Shown here piece by piece: positions 56,342 through 64,000 of a stretch of 64,000 nucleotides of DNA (position 1 is its first letter; each line of letters opens with the position of its first letter). The notes beneath the pieces are model-generated. The model did no database searches. It was not told the DNA's origin and worked only from the letters and a program-made list of their open reading frames with translations. Source of the DNA: Rhodovastum sp963804495 (GTDB taxonomy: Bacteria; Pseudomonadota; Alphaproteobacteria; Acetobacterales; Acetobacteraceae); NCBI GenBank assembly GCA_963804495.1, contig CAWDQN010000012.1, positions 62,001 to 126,000 on the forward strand, written 5' to 3'. The translations under genes and the position numbers were made by a program.

Positions 56342-58255
56342 ATGGTCCGTATCCGACACATTCTTCGTGCCTGGGGGCTTCGCTCGGGGGGCCGGCGGGG
56401 CGGGCTGGCCGGCATGGCCGCCGCGCTCGTCCTGGCGTCGGTTCTGCGCGCCGAGCCCGGCCGGGCCGCCGACCCGATCGGATACGACATTACCATCGCG
56501 CCGACCGGCGATGCGGCGCTCGACCAGGCCGCGCATGATTCGTCGTCGCTTGTGACCCTGCGCGAGGGCGCGCCGGTGGGGCCCTTCGCGCTGATCGGCC
56601 GCGCCCGCGCCGATGTGGAGCGGATGCAGACCGCGCTGCACAGTTTTGGCTATTATAAGGGAAGCGTCGGCATCAAGGTGGCCGGCAAGAACCTCGACGA
56701 CCCCGGGCTGGCCGATGCGCTGGATGCCGAGCCGGAGGGCGCCACCGTGAAAGTTGCGGTGGCGCTGACACCAGGGCCGCTGTTCCATCTGCGCCATGTG
56801 TCGCTGCCGGCAGACGTGCCAGCGGTGGCGCGCGCCGCCCTCGGGCTGGCACCGGGCGACCCCGCCGTCGCCGCCAACGTGCTGGCCGCCGGCGGTCGCA
56901 TGCGCACCGCCTTGCTGGACAACGGCCACGCGCTGGCCCGCGTGGGCGAGCCGCAGGCAACGCTGGTACCGGGCGATGACGCGCTGGACGTGTCCTTCCC
57001 GGTCGAGGCCGGGCCGCGCGTTGATCTCGGCCCGATCGCCATCAGCGGCGAACAGCGGCTGCACGAGAGCTATATCCGCCGGCGGCTGCTGCTCGCCCAG
57101 GGACAGCGCTTCGACCCGGTGGCGATCGAGAAGGCGCGGCAGGATCTGGCCGCGGTGCCGGCGATCGCCGCGGTGCGCATCCGCCCGGCCGAGGCGCTCG
57201 ACGCCGGGGGGCAGCTGCCGGTCCAGGTGGAGGTGACCGAACGGAAGTTGCGCGTGGTCGACCTGGGGGCGGCGTATTCGACCGACCAGGGTGGCAGCGT
57301 CAGCGCCTCCTGGACGCATCGCGACCTGTTCGGCAATGCCGAAGTGCTGGCCCTTGGCGCGGCCGTCACCCAGCTTGGCGGCACCGCGGCGACCCAGCCC
57401 GGGTACAACGCCACCGCCTTGCTGACCTTGCCGGACTGGTGGCAGCGCGCCCAGACGCTGAGTTTCAATCTGCAGGCGGTGCGCGAGTATCTGCAGGCCT
57501 ATGACCGCACGGCGGCGATCGCCGGGATGACGCTGGCGCGCCAGCTCAATACCAACCTCAAGCTCAGCGCCGGGCTGCAGTTCGAGGATGCCTATATCGT
57601 GCAGGAAGACGTGGGGCGCAGCTATTCGCTGCTCCAGCTGCCGCTGACGGCGCAGTATGACAGCACCCATGATCTGTTCGATCCGCGGCACGGAATCCGG
57701 GCCGCCCTGACCGTCACGCCCACGTACAGCCTGGCCAGCGGCAACGGCAACGACGGCGACAGCATGTTCGTCATCGCCCAGGCCAGCGCCAGCACCTACC
57801 TCGACGTGGGCAAGTGGTTCGCCGGCACGGAGGGGCGCAGCATCCTGGCGCTGCGCGGCCTGGTGGGGTCGGTGAACGGCACCGCGGTGTTCGATATTCC
57901 GCCCGACCAGCGCTTCTATGCCGGCGGCGGCGGCAGCATCCGCGGCTTCCGCTACCAGTCGGTCGGACCGAAATTCCCCGACGGCAAGCCGGTCGGCGGC
58001 AACGGCATCGATGTGGCCAGCATCGAGTTCCGCCAGCGCTTCGGCGAAAGCTGGGGGGCGGTGGCGTTCGTCGATGCCGGGCAGGTCGGCAACACCGGGG
58101 CGCCATTCACTGGCACCGCCAGCGTCGGCGCGGGGGCAGGCGTGCGCTATTACACCTCCATTGGTCCGATCCGCGCCGATGTGGCGGTGCCGCTGACCAG
58201 CGGGCCCAAGCAGGATTCCTTCGAGCTTTATATCGGCATCGGCCAGGCGTTTTGA
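56342..58255 (+). CDS. tamA: Outer-membrane translocation assembly protein TamA
   Basis: A 637-residue Omp85-family protein of the outer membrane. After a signal peptide (GMAAALVLASVLRAEPGRAADP) come POTRA domains (about 60-270, e.g. GPRVDLGPIAISGEQRLHESYIRRRLLLAQGQRF) and a 16-strand barrel ending in YIGIGQAF. The barrel motif GGGGSIRGFRYQSVGP is the conserved RGF loop. It works with TamB to insert proteins and possibly move lipids. ATG 56342 is chosen; a GTG at 56324 with GGGGG upstream is an alternative. The stop overlaps the tamB start. Confidence 0.92.
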   Translation: MVRIRHILRAWGLRSGGRRGGLAGMAAALVLASVLRAEPGRAADPIGYDITIAPTGDAALDQAAHDSSSLVTLREGAPVGPFALIGRARADVERMQTALHSFGYYKGSVGIKVAGKNLDDPGLADALDAEPEGATVKVAVALTPGPLFHLRHVSLPADVPAVARAALGLAPGDPAVAANVLAAGGRMRTALLDNGHALARVGEPQATLVPGDDALDVSFPVEAGPRVDLGPIAISGEQRLHESYIRRRLLLAQGQRFDPVAIEKARQDLAAVPAIAAVRIRPAEALDAGGQLPVQVEVTERKLRVVDLGAAYSTDQGGSVSASWTHRDLFGNAEVLALGAAVTQLGGTAATQPGYNATALLTLPDWWQRAQTLSFNLQAVREYLQAYDRTAAIAGMTLARQLNTNLKLSAGLQFEDAYIVQEDVGRSYSLLQLPLTAQYDSTHDLFDPRHGIRAALTVTPTYSLASGNGNDGDSMFVIAQASASTYLDVGKWFAGTEGRSILALRGLVGSVNGTAVFDIPPDQRFYAGGGGSIRGFRYQSVGPKFPDGKPVGGNGIDVASIEFRQRFGESWGAVAFVDAGQVGNTGAPFTGTASVGAGAGVRYYTSIGPIRADVAVPLTSGPKQDSFELYIGIGQAF

Positions 58256-61200
58256 TGCGGGAGCTGCCGATGCGGGGCCTTCTCATGCTGCGAAACCTGC
58301 TGACCAGGAACACTCTGATCCGGGCCCTGCGCGGTCTCGCGGCGCTGGCGGGCGTGCTCGTGCTGGTCGTGCTGCTGGCGGTGGCGGCGGTGCTGGTGGG
58401 GCTGAACACCGACCCGGGCCGCCGCCTGGCCGAACGCTTCGCCGCCCAGGCAACCGGCGGACAGGTGACGCTGACCGGTCTTGCCGGCCCGTTCCCGGTG
58501 GCGCTGCGGCTGGACCGCATCGAGCTGCGCGACGCCGCGGGCGTTTGGCTGACGGTGCAGGATGCCGCCCTGGGCTGGTCGCCGCTGCGGCTGCTCGCCG
58601 GTGAGGCACGCATCGACCTTGTGACCGCCGGCCGCATCGCCCTCGCCCGCCTGCCCGCCGCTCCTGCAGCCCCACCCGCACCGGCACCCGCGACACAAGC
58701 ATCCGCCGCGTCCGCCGGCGGCTGGCCCGTGCGGGTCGATCTGGCGCGGCTGCGGGTCGACCGGGTGGAGTTGGCGGCGCCGGTGGCCGGGGTCCCGGCG
58801 ACGCTGTCGGTGGACGGCAGCGCCCGCCTGACCTCGCTGCAGGCGGGCGAGGCGTCGGTCACGCTCATCCGGCTGGACGAGCCGGGCACCTACCGCGTCT
58901 ACGCGCGGATCGACGCCGCCTCGCTGCGGGCCCAGGTGCAGGCGCATGAGGATGCGCGCGGGCTCGCCGGGCAAGTGGCGGGGCTGCCGGATCTGGGCGC
59001 CGTCGACGCCATGGCCTCGCTGGAAGGCAAGTGGCAGGCCGCCGCCCTGAAGCTGGCGGTTGCCGCCGGGCCGCTGCGCGCCGACGCCTCCGGCACGCTG
59101 GACCTCGACGGCATGGCGGGCTCCCTCGACGTGACCGCCCGCGCCCCGTCGATGCGGCCGCGGCCGGACCTGTCCTGGCAGCTGGTGGCGCTGGACGCGC
59201 ATGTGCGCGGACGCCTGGCGGCACCGGAAGCGACGGCCTCGTTGCAGGTGGACGGGTTGGACGCGGCCGGGGCCGGGCTGCGCCGGCTTTCCGTGCAGGC
59301 GTCCGGCCATGCCGGTGCGGCGAGCCTGGAGGCAAGCGCCGAGGGAGTGCGCCTGCCCGGCCCGCAGCCCGACCTGCTCGCCGCCGCCCCGCTGCGCCTG
59401 CGCCTGGATGCCAGCCTGGACGAAGCCGGCCGGCCGGTGCGGTTTTCCTTTGCCCATCCACTGGCCTCGCTGGAGGGCACGGCGCGGACCGCGGGGGCGC
59501 TGTCAGCCGATGCCAGGCTGACCCTGCCCGCTCTTGCCCCGCTTGCGGCGGCCGGCGGGGTGGAGATTCAGGGGCGCGCGGCGCTGACGCTCAAAGCCGC
59601 CCGGGATGACGCCGGGAGCCATCTGGATGTCGATGGGACGCTCGGGGTGACCGGCGGGATGGCCCCGGTCGCCGCCCTGCTCGGCCCGGATGCGACGCTC
59701 GGCCTGACGGCGGGGTTGCGCGGCGCGGATGTGACGCTGTCGCGGCTGGAGGTGACAGGGCGCGCCCTGAGCATCGCGGCGCAGGGCGGGCTGCAGGGCC
59801 ATGCGGTGGCGCTCGACTGGCGGCTGGGCCTGACCGACCTGACGGCGATGGCCAGGACGCTCGAGGGCAGCCTGACCGCGCAGGGGCATGCGGCCGGCCG
59901 AACCGACGATCTGACCGTGTCGCTTGACCTTTCCGGCGATGTGGCGACCGCCGGGTTTCCGCGCGGCCCGGTCCATGCGTCGCTGCAGGCGCAGGGACTA
60001 CCCGGCCATCCCACCGCCACGGCCATCGCCGAGGGCAGGCTGGACGGCGCGCCGCTGGCGCTCGCGGCGCAGGCCAGTCGCGCCGCCGACGGGGCGCTGC
60101 ATCTGGACATCACCCGGGCCGACTGGCGCAGCGCCCATGCCGACGGCGCGCTCGACCTGCCGGCGGGCGCCACGCTGCCGCTGGGGGCACTCACCCTCCG
60201 GCTGGGCGACCTTGGCGAATTCTCCCGCTTCACCGGGCAGAACCTCACCGGCGCCATCGACGCCACCCTGCGCACCGAACAGCAGACCGGCGCGCCGGTC
60301 GCGGTGCTGGATGTCAAGGCACGCAATGCCGGGCTGGCGGGAACCGCCTCGGTGGGCGAGGCGACCCTGGCCGCGCGGGTGCGCAATCCGGCAGGCAGCC
60401 CGGTGACCGAGGCGCGGCTGAGCGTTGCCGGTCTGCGCGCGGGGGGCATCGGCGGCGGGCTGCGGCTGGACGCCACCGGGCCGCAGGAGGCGCTGGCCCT
60501 GACGGTGTCGGCAAGCCTGACCGGCGTGTCGGGCGCCGACCTGTCGGTGCAGAGCACCGCCACGCTGGACGCGCCGGGCCGGACCCTGGGGGTGAAAACC
60601 CTGCAGGCCGGGTGGAAAGGCGAAACCCTGCGGCTGCTGGCCCCGGCGCGCGTGTCGTTCGCCGGCGGGGCGGCGGTGGACCGGCTGCGATTCGGCTTGC
60701 GCAACGCGGTGCTGGACGTGGCGGGCCGGGCCAGTCCGACGCTCGACCTGACCGCCTCGCTGAGCAACGTCACCGCCGACCTGCTGGCAATTGCCGATCC
60801 CGGCCTCAAGGCCGACGGCAAGCTGGAGGCCGACGCCAAACTCGCCGGCACGCCGGCCCGGCCGACCGGCACGCTGCGGCTGGCCGCCACTGGCATGCGC
60901 CTGCGCACCGGCCCGGCGGCCGGCCTGCCGGCAGCGGCGCTGACCGCCTCCGCCAGCTTGCTGGGCGACTCGGCGCGGCTGGACGCGGCGCTGACCGCCG
61001 GGTCCAACCGGCTGACGCTGGCCGGCACCGCCCCTCTGGCGCCGACCGGAGCGATGGATCTGCGCGCCGGCGGCACCCTGGACCTGGCGAGCCTCGACCC
61101 GATCCTATCGGTGAACGGACAACAGGCGCGCGGGCGGCTGGCCCTGGACGCCAGCATCGCCGGCACCACCGCCGCGCCGCGCGCCGGCGGCACGCTGCGC

Positions 61201-62355
61201 CTGGCCGGCGGCGAAGTGCAGGATTTCGCCCTCGGCGCCCGGCTGTCCGACATCGAGGCGGTGATCCAGGCGGAGGGCGACAGCCTGCGCATCGCCCGCT
61301 TTGGTGCCCACGCCGGCAAGGGCACGATCTCCGCCGCCGGCACGATCGGGCTGGCGGCGCCGATGCCGGTGGCGCTGACCCTGACCATGCACGACGCCAG
61401 CCCGCTGGCGAGCGACCATCTGACCGCAACGCTCGACGCCGATCTGTCGCTGCGCGGCGAGGCGCGCGGGCGGCTGGACGCGGCCGGCAAGATCACCATT
61501 CAGCGCGCCGAAATCCGTATTCCCGAACGGATCCCCACCACCGTCGCAGTGTTGGATGTGCGCACCCCGGGCCAGAAGCCGCCACCCCCGCCCGAACCCG
61601 CGCCGGCGATCGGCGTGGATGTCACGCTGCTGGCGCCCTCGCGCATATTCGTGCGCGGCCGCGGGGTGGACGCCGAACTGTCCGGCGACCTGCACGTCGG
61701 CGGCACCGCGGCGGCGCCGCAGCCGGACGGCGCCTTCAAGCTGCGCCGCGGCGAGTTCGCCCTCGCCGGCACCACGCTGCAGTTCACCCGCGGCGAGGTC
61801 GGGTTCGACGGGAGTGGAAAAATCGATCCGACCCTGAACTTCCTGGCCAGCAGCAACAACGGCACCGTCATCGCCAATCTGGCGATCACCGGCTATGCCA
61901 GCGCGCCGAAGATCGCCCTGTCGTCCACCCCGCCGCTGCCGCAGGACGAGGTGCTGGCCTGGCTGCTGTTTCACCAGAGCTCCGCCACGCTGAGCCCGCT
62001 GCAACTGGTGCAGATCGCCGGCGCGGTGGCGCAGATCGCCGGGGTGGGTGGCGGCGGGCCGGGCGTGCTCGACAAACTGCGCACCGGCCTGGGGCTGGAC
62101 CGGCTGGCGGTGGGCAGCGGCGCCGGCGGCACCGGCACCGCGGTGGAGGCCGGGCGCTATGTCAGCGAGGGCGTCTATGTCGGCGCCAAGCAGGGCACCA
62201 GCGGCAGCGGCACGCAGGCGATTGTGCAGGTCGATCTGGCCCGCGGGCTGAAAGCGCAGGCTACCGTGGGCCAGAGCCAGGGCGCGACCGGGGCGAGCAC
62301 GTCGGGGCAGGATTCTGGCACCAGCGTGGGGATCACCTACCAGTTCCAATACTGA
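58255..62355 (+). CDS. tamB: Translocation and assembly module protein TamB
   Basis: A 1366-residue AsmA-like protein anchored in the inner membrane and spanning the periplasm. An N-terminal membrane segment (ALAGVLVLVVLLAVAAVLVGL, near residue 35) precedes a long beta-taco region, and the DUF490 C-terminal domain ends in the signature YQFQY with DEVLAWLLFHQSSATLSPLQLVQIA shortly before. Overlaps tamA (TGATG), as in nearly all proteobacteria. It has the usual length and shows no frame break over 4.1 kb. Confidence 0.94.
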   Translation: MRELPMRGLLMLRNLLTRNTLIRALRGLAALAGVLVLVVLLAVAAVLVGLNTDPGRRLAERFAAQATGGQVTLTGLAGPFPVALRLDRIELRDAAGVWLTVQDAALGWSPLRLLAGEARIDLVTAGRIALARLPAAPAAPPAPAPATQASAASAGGWPVRVDLARLRVDRVELAAPVAGVPATLSVDGSARLTSLQAGEASVTLIRLDEPGTYRVYARIDAASLRAQVQAHEDARGLAGQVAGLPDLGAVDAMASLEGKWQAAALKLAVAAGPLRADASGTLDLDGMAGSLDVTARAPSMRPRPDLSWQLVALDAHVRGRLAAPEATASLQVDGLDAAGAGLRRLSVQASGHAGAASLEASAEGVRLPGPQPDLLAAAPLRLRLDASLDEAGRPVRFSFAHPLASLEGTARTAGALSADARLTLPALAPLAAAGGVEIQGRAALTLKAARDDAGSHLDVDGTLGVTGGMAPVAALLGPDATLGLTAGLRGADVTLSRLEVTGRALSIAAQGGLQGHAVALDWRLGLTDLTAMARTLEGSLTAQGHAAGRTDDLTVSLDLSGDVATAGFPRGPVHASLQAQGLPGHPTATAIAEGRLDGAPLALAAQASRAADGALHLDITRADWRSAHADGALDLPAGATLPLGALTLRLGDLGEFSRFTGQNLTGAIDATLRTEQQTGAPVAVLDVKARNAGLAGTASVGEATLAARVRNPAGSPVTEARLSVAGLRAGGIGGGLRLDATGPQEALALTVSASLTGVSGADLSVQSTATLDAPGRTLGVKTLQAGWKGETLRLLAPARVSFAGGAAVDRLRFGLRNAVLDVAGRASPTLDLTASLSNVTADLLAIADPGLKADGKLEADAKLAGTPARPTGTLRLAATGMRLRTGPAAGLPAAALTASASLLGDSARLDAALTAGSNRLTLAGTAPLAPTGAMDLRAGGTLDLASLDPILSVNGQQARGRLALDASIAGTTAAPRAGGTLRLAGGEVQDFALGARLSDIEAVIQAEGDSLRIARFGAHAGKGTISAAGTIGLAAPMPVALTLTMHDASPLASDHLTATLDADLSLRGEARGRLDAAGKITIQRAEIRIPERIPTTVAVLDVRTPGQKPPPPPEPAPAIGVDVTLLAPSRIFVRGRGVDAELSGDLHVGGTAAAPQPDGAFKLRRGEFALAGTTLQFTRGEVGFDGSGKIDPTLNFLASSNNGTVIANLAITGYASAPKIALSSTPPLPQDEVLAWLLFHQSSATLSPLQLVQIAGAVAQIAGVGGGGPGVLDKLRTGLGLDRLAVGSGAGGTGTAVEAGRYVSEGVYVGAKQGTSGSGTQAIVQVDLARGLKAQATVGQSQGATGASTSGQDSGTSVGITYQFQY

Positions 62356-62448
62356 CCTGAGCGCGCGGGCCGGCGCGGCTTCGTAATGAGAACCGAATCT
62401 TCACCTCCTGCTGGCATGAGGGAGCCTCCTTCCCCCCCGAGGTGACCC

Positions 62449-64000
62449 ATGGCCCGTGCCCTCCGTTTTTCACCGCGCGCTTCGATCGGCGTGCGCATCG
62501 CGCTCGGCTTCGGGGTCGTGCTGTTGCTGCTCGCCGGGCTCGGGATCTCCGCCCATCTCGGCATCGGCAGTGTCCGCGGCGAGTTCGACACCTACGTTTC
62601 AGTCGCCCGCAATGCCGAGCGCGTCGTGCATATCGGCGGCACGGTCAGCAACGCGCGGCGGGCTGCGCTGCTGTTCCGGCGTAACGGCGATCCGGCGATG
62701 GCGGCGCAGGTCAATACCCTGCTGACCGCGGCGCGGGAAGAAGCGACATCGGCCGCCGGCATCGCGATGACTGCGGAGAGACGCGCCGCGCTGACCGAAG
62801 CCGCCACGCTGATCGGTCAGTACGCCACCAATTTCGACGCGCTGACCACCCGCCTGACCGCGCGCGAGGCGTTGGAGCATCGTGAGATCGTGCCTCTGGC
62901 TGCCGACCTGCATCCGCTGTTCGACGTGCTGCTGGCCGGTGCGCGGGTGGCCAACAATGCCCCGCTGGTGGCCGAGACCGCCGCGGCGCAGGAATCGCTG
63001 CTGCTGGCCGAATTCGCAGTCGCCCGCTTCCTGGCGAACGGCCAGCAGGAAGAGGCCACGCGGGCGGCCAAGCACCTTGAGACCCTTGCCGGCCGGGTGG
63101 ACACGTTGCGGGCCGGCACCTGGGGCGCCAGCCAGGCTGAGCGCCTGCAGCAACTCGCGGGGCTCGTTGCCCGCTATCGCGCGGTTTTGAGCTCACTGGC
63201 GCCGATCGTGTTGGAGAGCGACCGCATCGTCGACCAGACCAACGCGCAGCTCGGCGAACAGATCTCCGCCCTGCTCGCCCGCACCAGCGACTCGCAGAAC
63301 GAGGCGTTGCGGCAGACCCGCGAGGCGCTGCAGGACACTCTGGAGGTCACGTCCACCCGCGGGAGCGCACTGGCGGGCGGGGCGGTGCTGGTCGGACTGC
63401 TGCTGTCGGTGCTGATTGCCCGCGGCATTGCCGGGCCGGTAGGGCGGTTGACAACCGCCATGGGCGCGCTGGCCGAGGGGCGGTTGGACACGCCCATCCC
63501 GGTGCGCGACCGGCGCGACGAGCTGGGCGCGATGGCCCAGGCTCTGGAAGTGTTCCGCGGCGGCATGCGCGAGGCGGCGTCACTGCGCGCCCGCCAGGCG
63601 GTGCAGGCGCAGGAGGCTGAGGCGGCGCGCCGGGCGGCGCTGCGCGACCTCGCCGATGGGTTCGAGGCAAAGGTCGGCCAACTGGTCGGGTCGGTGGCCG
63701 AAGCGGCCACCGGTCTGCGCGCGACGGCGTCCGCCATGGAGGGCACCGCGCGCCAGACCACCGGCCAGTCGGCCACCGTCGCCTCGGCAGCGGAGCAGGC
63801 GAGCGCGAACGTGCGAACGGTGGCGGTGGCGGCCGAGGAGCTGTCAGCCTCGACCGTCGAGATCGGCCGCCAGGTGGCGCAGTCGGCGGCGATCGCCGGC
63901 CGCGCGGTAACCGATGCGCGGCGCACCGACCAGGTGGTGCGCGCGCTGGCTGAGGGGGCGCAGCAGATCGGCGAAGTGGTCAATCTGATCAGCAGCATCG
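62449..64000 (+). CDS. Methyl-accepting chemotaxis protein (3' end cut by window edge)
   Basis: At least 517 residues of a transmembrane chemoreceptor. A first membrane helix (VRIALGFGVVLLLLAGLGISA, about 15-35) is followed by a helical periplasmic domain of the TarH/CHASE3-like four-helix type (to about 300), a second helix (SALAGGAVLVGLLLSVLIARGIAGP), a HAMP domain (to about 370) and the start of the cytoplasmic signalling coiled coil (TTGQSATVASAAEQASANVRTVAVAAEELSAS). The receptor tip lies beyond the window. Ligand unknown. ATG 62449 has GAGG nearby. Confidence 0.9.
   Translation, partial: MARALRFSPRASIGVRIALGFGVVLLLLAGLGISAHLGIGSVRGEFDTYVSVARNAERVVHIGGTVSNARRAALLFRRNGDPAMAAQVNTLLTAAREEATSAAGIAMTAERRAALTEAATLIGQYATNFDALTTRLTAREALEHREIVPLAADLHPLFDVLLAGARVANNAPLVAETAAAQESLLLAEFAVARFLANGQQEEATRAAKHLETLAGRVDTLRAGTWGASQAERLQQLAGLVARYRAVLSSLAPIVLESDRIVDQTNAQLGEQISALLARTSDSQNEALRQTREALQDTLEVTSTRGSALAGGAVLVGLLLSVLIARGIAGPVGRLTTAMGALAEGRLDTPIPVRDRRDELGAMAQALEVFRGGMREAASLRARQAVQAQEAEAARRAALRDLADGFEAKVGQLVGSVAEAATGLRATASAMEGTARQTTGQSATVASAAEQASANVRTVAVAAEELSASTVEIGRQVAQSAAIAGRAVTDARRTDQVVRALAEGAQQIGEVVNLISSI

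Overview
This window looks like chromosomal DNA of a GC-rich alphaproteobacterium, most likely a diazotrophic member of the Acetobacteraceae (a Rhodopila-like phototroph is my best guess). The guess rests on three things: GC-rich palindromic intergenic repeats of a type I associate with that family, a vanadium-nitrogenase locus, and an alphaproteobacterial housekeeping cluster (plsC-miaB-phoH-ybeY-corC). No rRNA, tRNA, insertion sequence or CRISPR array was recognised.

Layout. 1-13.5 kb: ordinary accessory and metabolic genes: the end of trpB, a GNAT acetyltransferase, a histidine phosphatase, two Hsp20 chaperones, an Mrr-like restriction enzyme, cysK, a LysE exporter, a DapA-like protein without its usual lysine, a CoA transferase and two tandem TPR proteins. 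13.9-27.8 kb: a complete vanadium-nitrogenase locus. On the minus strand lie vnfD-vnfG-vnfK, an unknown gene, a NifX-family gene, a PhnCDE-type ABC transporter, then vnfE-vnfN-vnfX and a NifU-like gene. On the plus strand lie a NifB-C-terminal-domain/glyoxalase fusion and a NifH-type reductase (vnfH by context). Four sigma-54 promoters each have upstream paired dyads of the GTAC-N6-GTAC class, repeated at 29 bp, which suggests one VnfA-like activator drives the locus. The activator itself is not in the window.

28-33.9 kb: small genes, a CbbY-type phosphatase, and a DmpR/XylR-type phenol-sensing sigma-54 activator. 34.5-43.6 kb: an anaerobic phenol module divergent from that activator: phenylphosphate synthase (ppsA, ppsB, ppsC), one UbiD-type carboxylase, UbiX, a UPF0261 (Tm-1-like) protein, a Nudix hydrolase, a TIGR02444 protein and a fumarylacetoacetase-family protein. 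43.7-64 kb: envelope and housekeeping genes: a lipoprotein, a cold-shock protein, a methyltransferase, an OmpA-type porin, a circularly permuted ATP-grasp/alpha-E pair, corC-ybeY-phoH-miaB-plsC, tamA-tamB and the start of a chemotaxis receptor.

Seven genes are broken by net base insertions: cysK, the second TPR gene, vnfX, vnfD, the cbbY-like gene, ppsB and the 45-kb methyltransferase. Three breaks sit on GTAC and three on GANTC palindromes. A systematic read error at modified sites is therefore more likely than seven independent pseudogenes, and the genes are annotated as probably functional.
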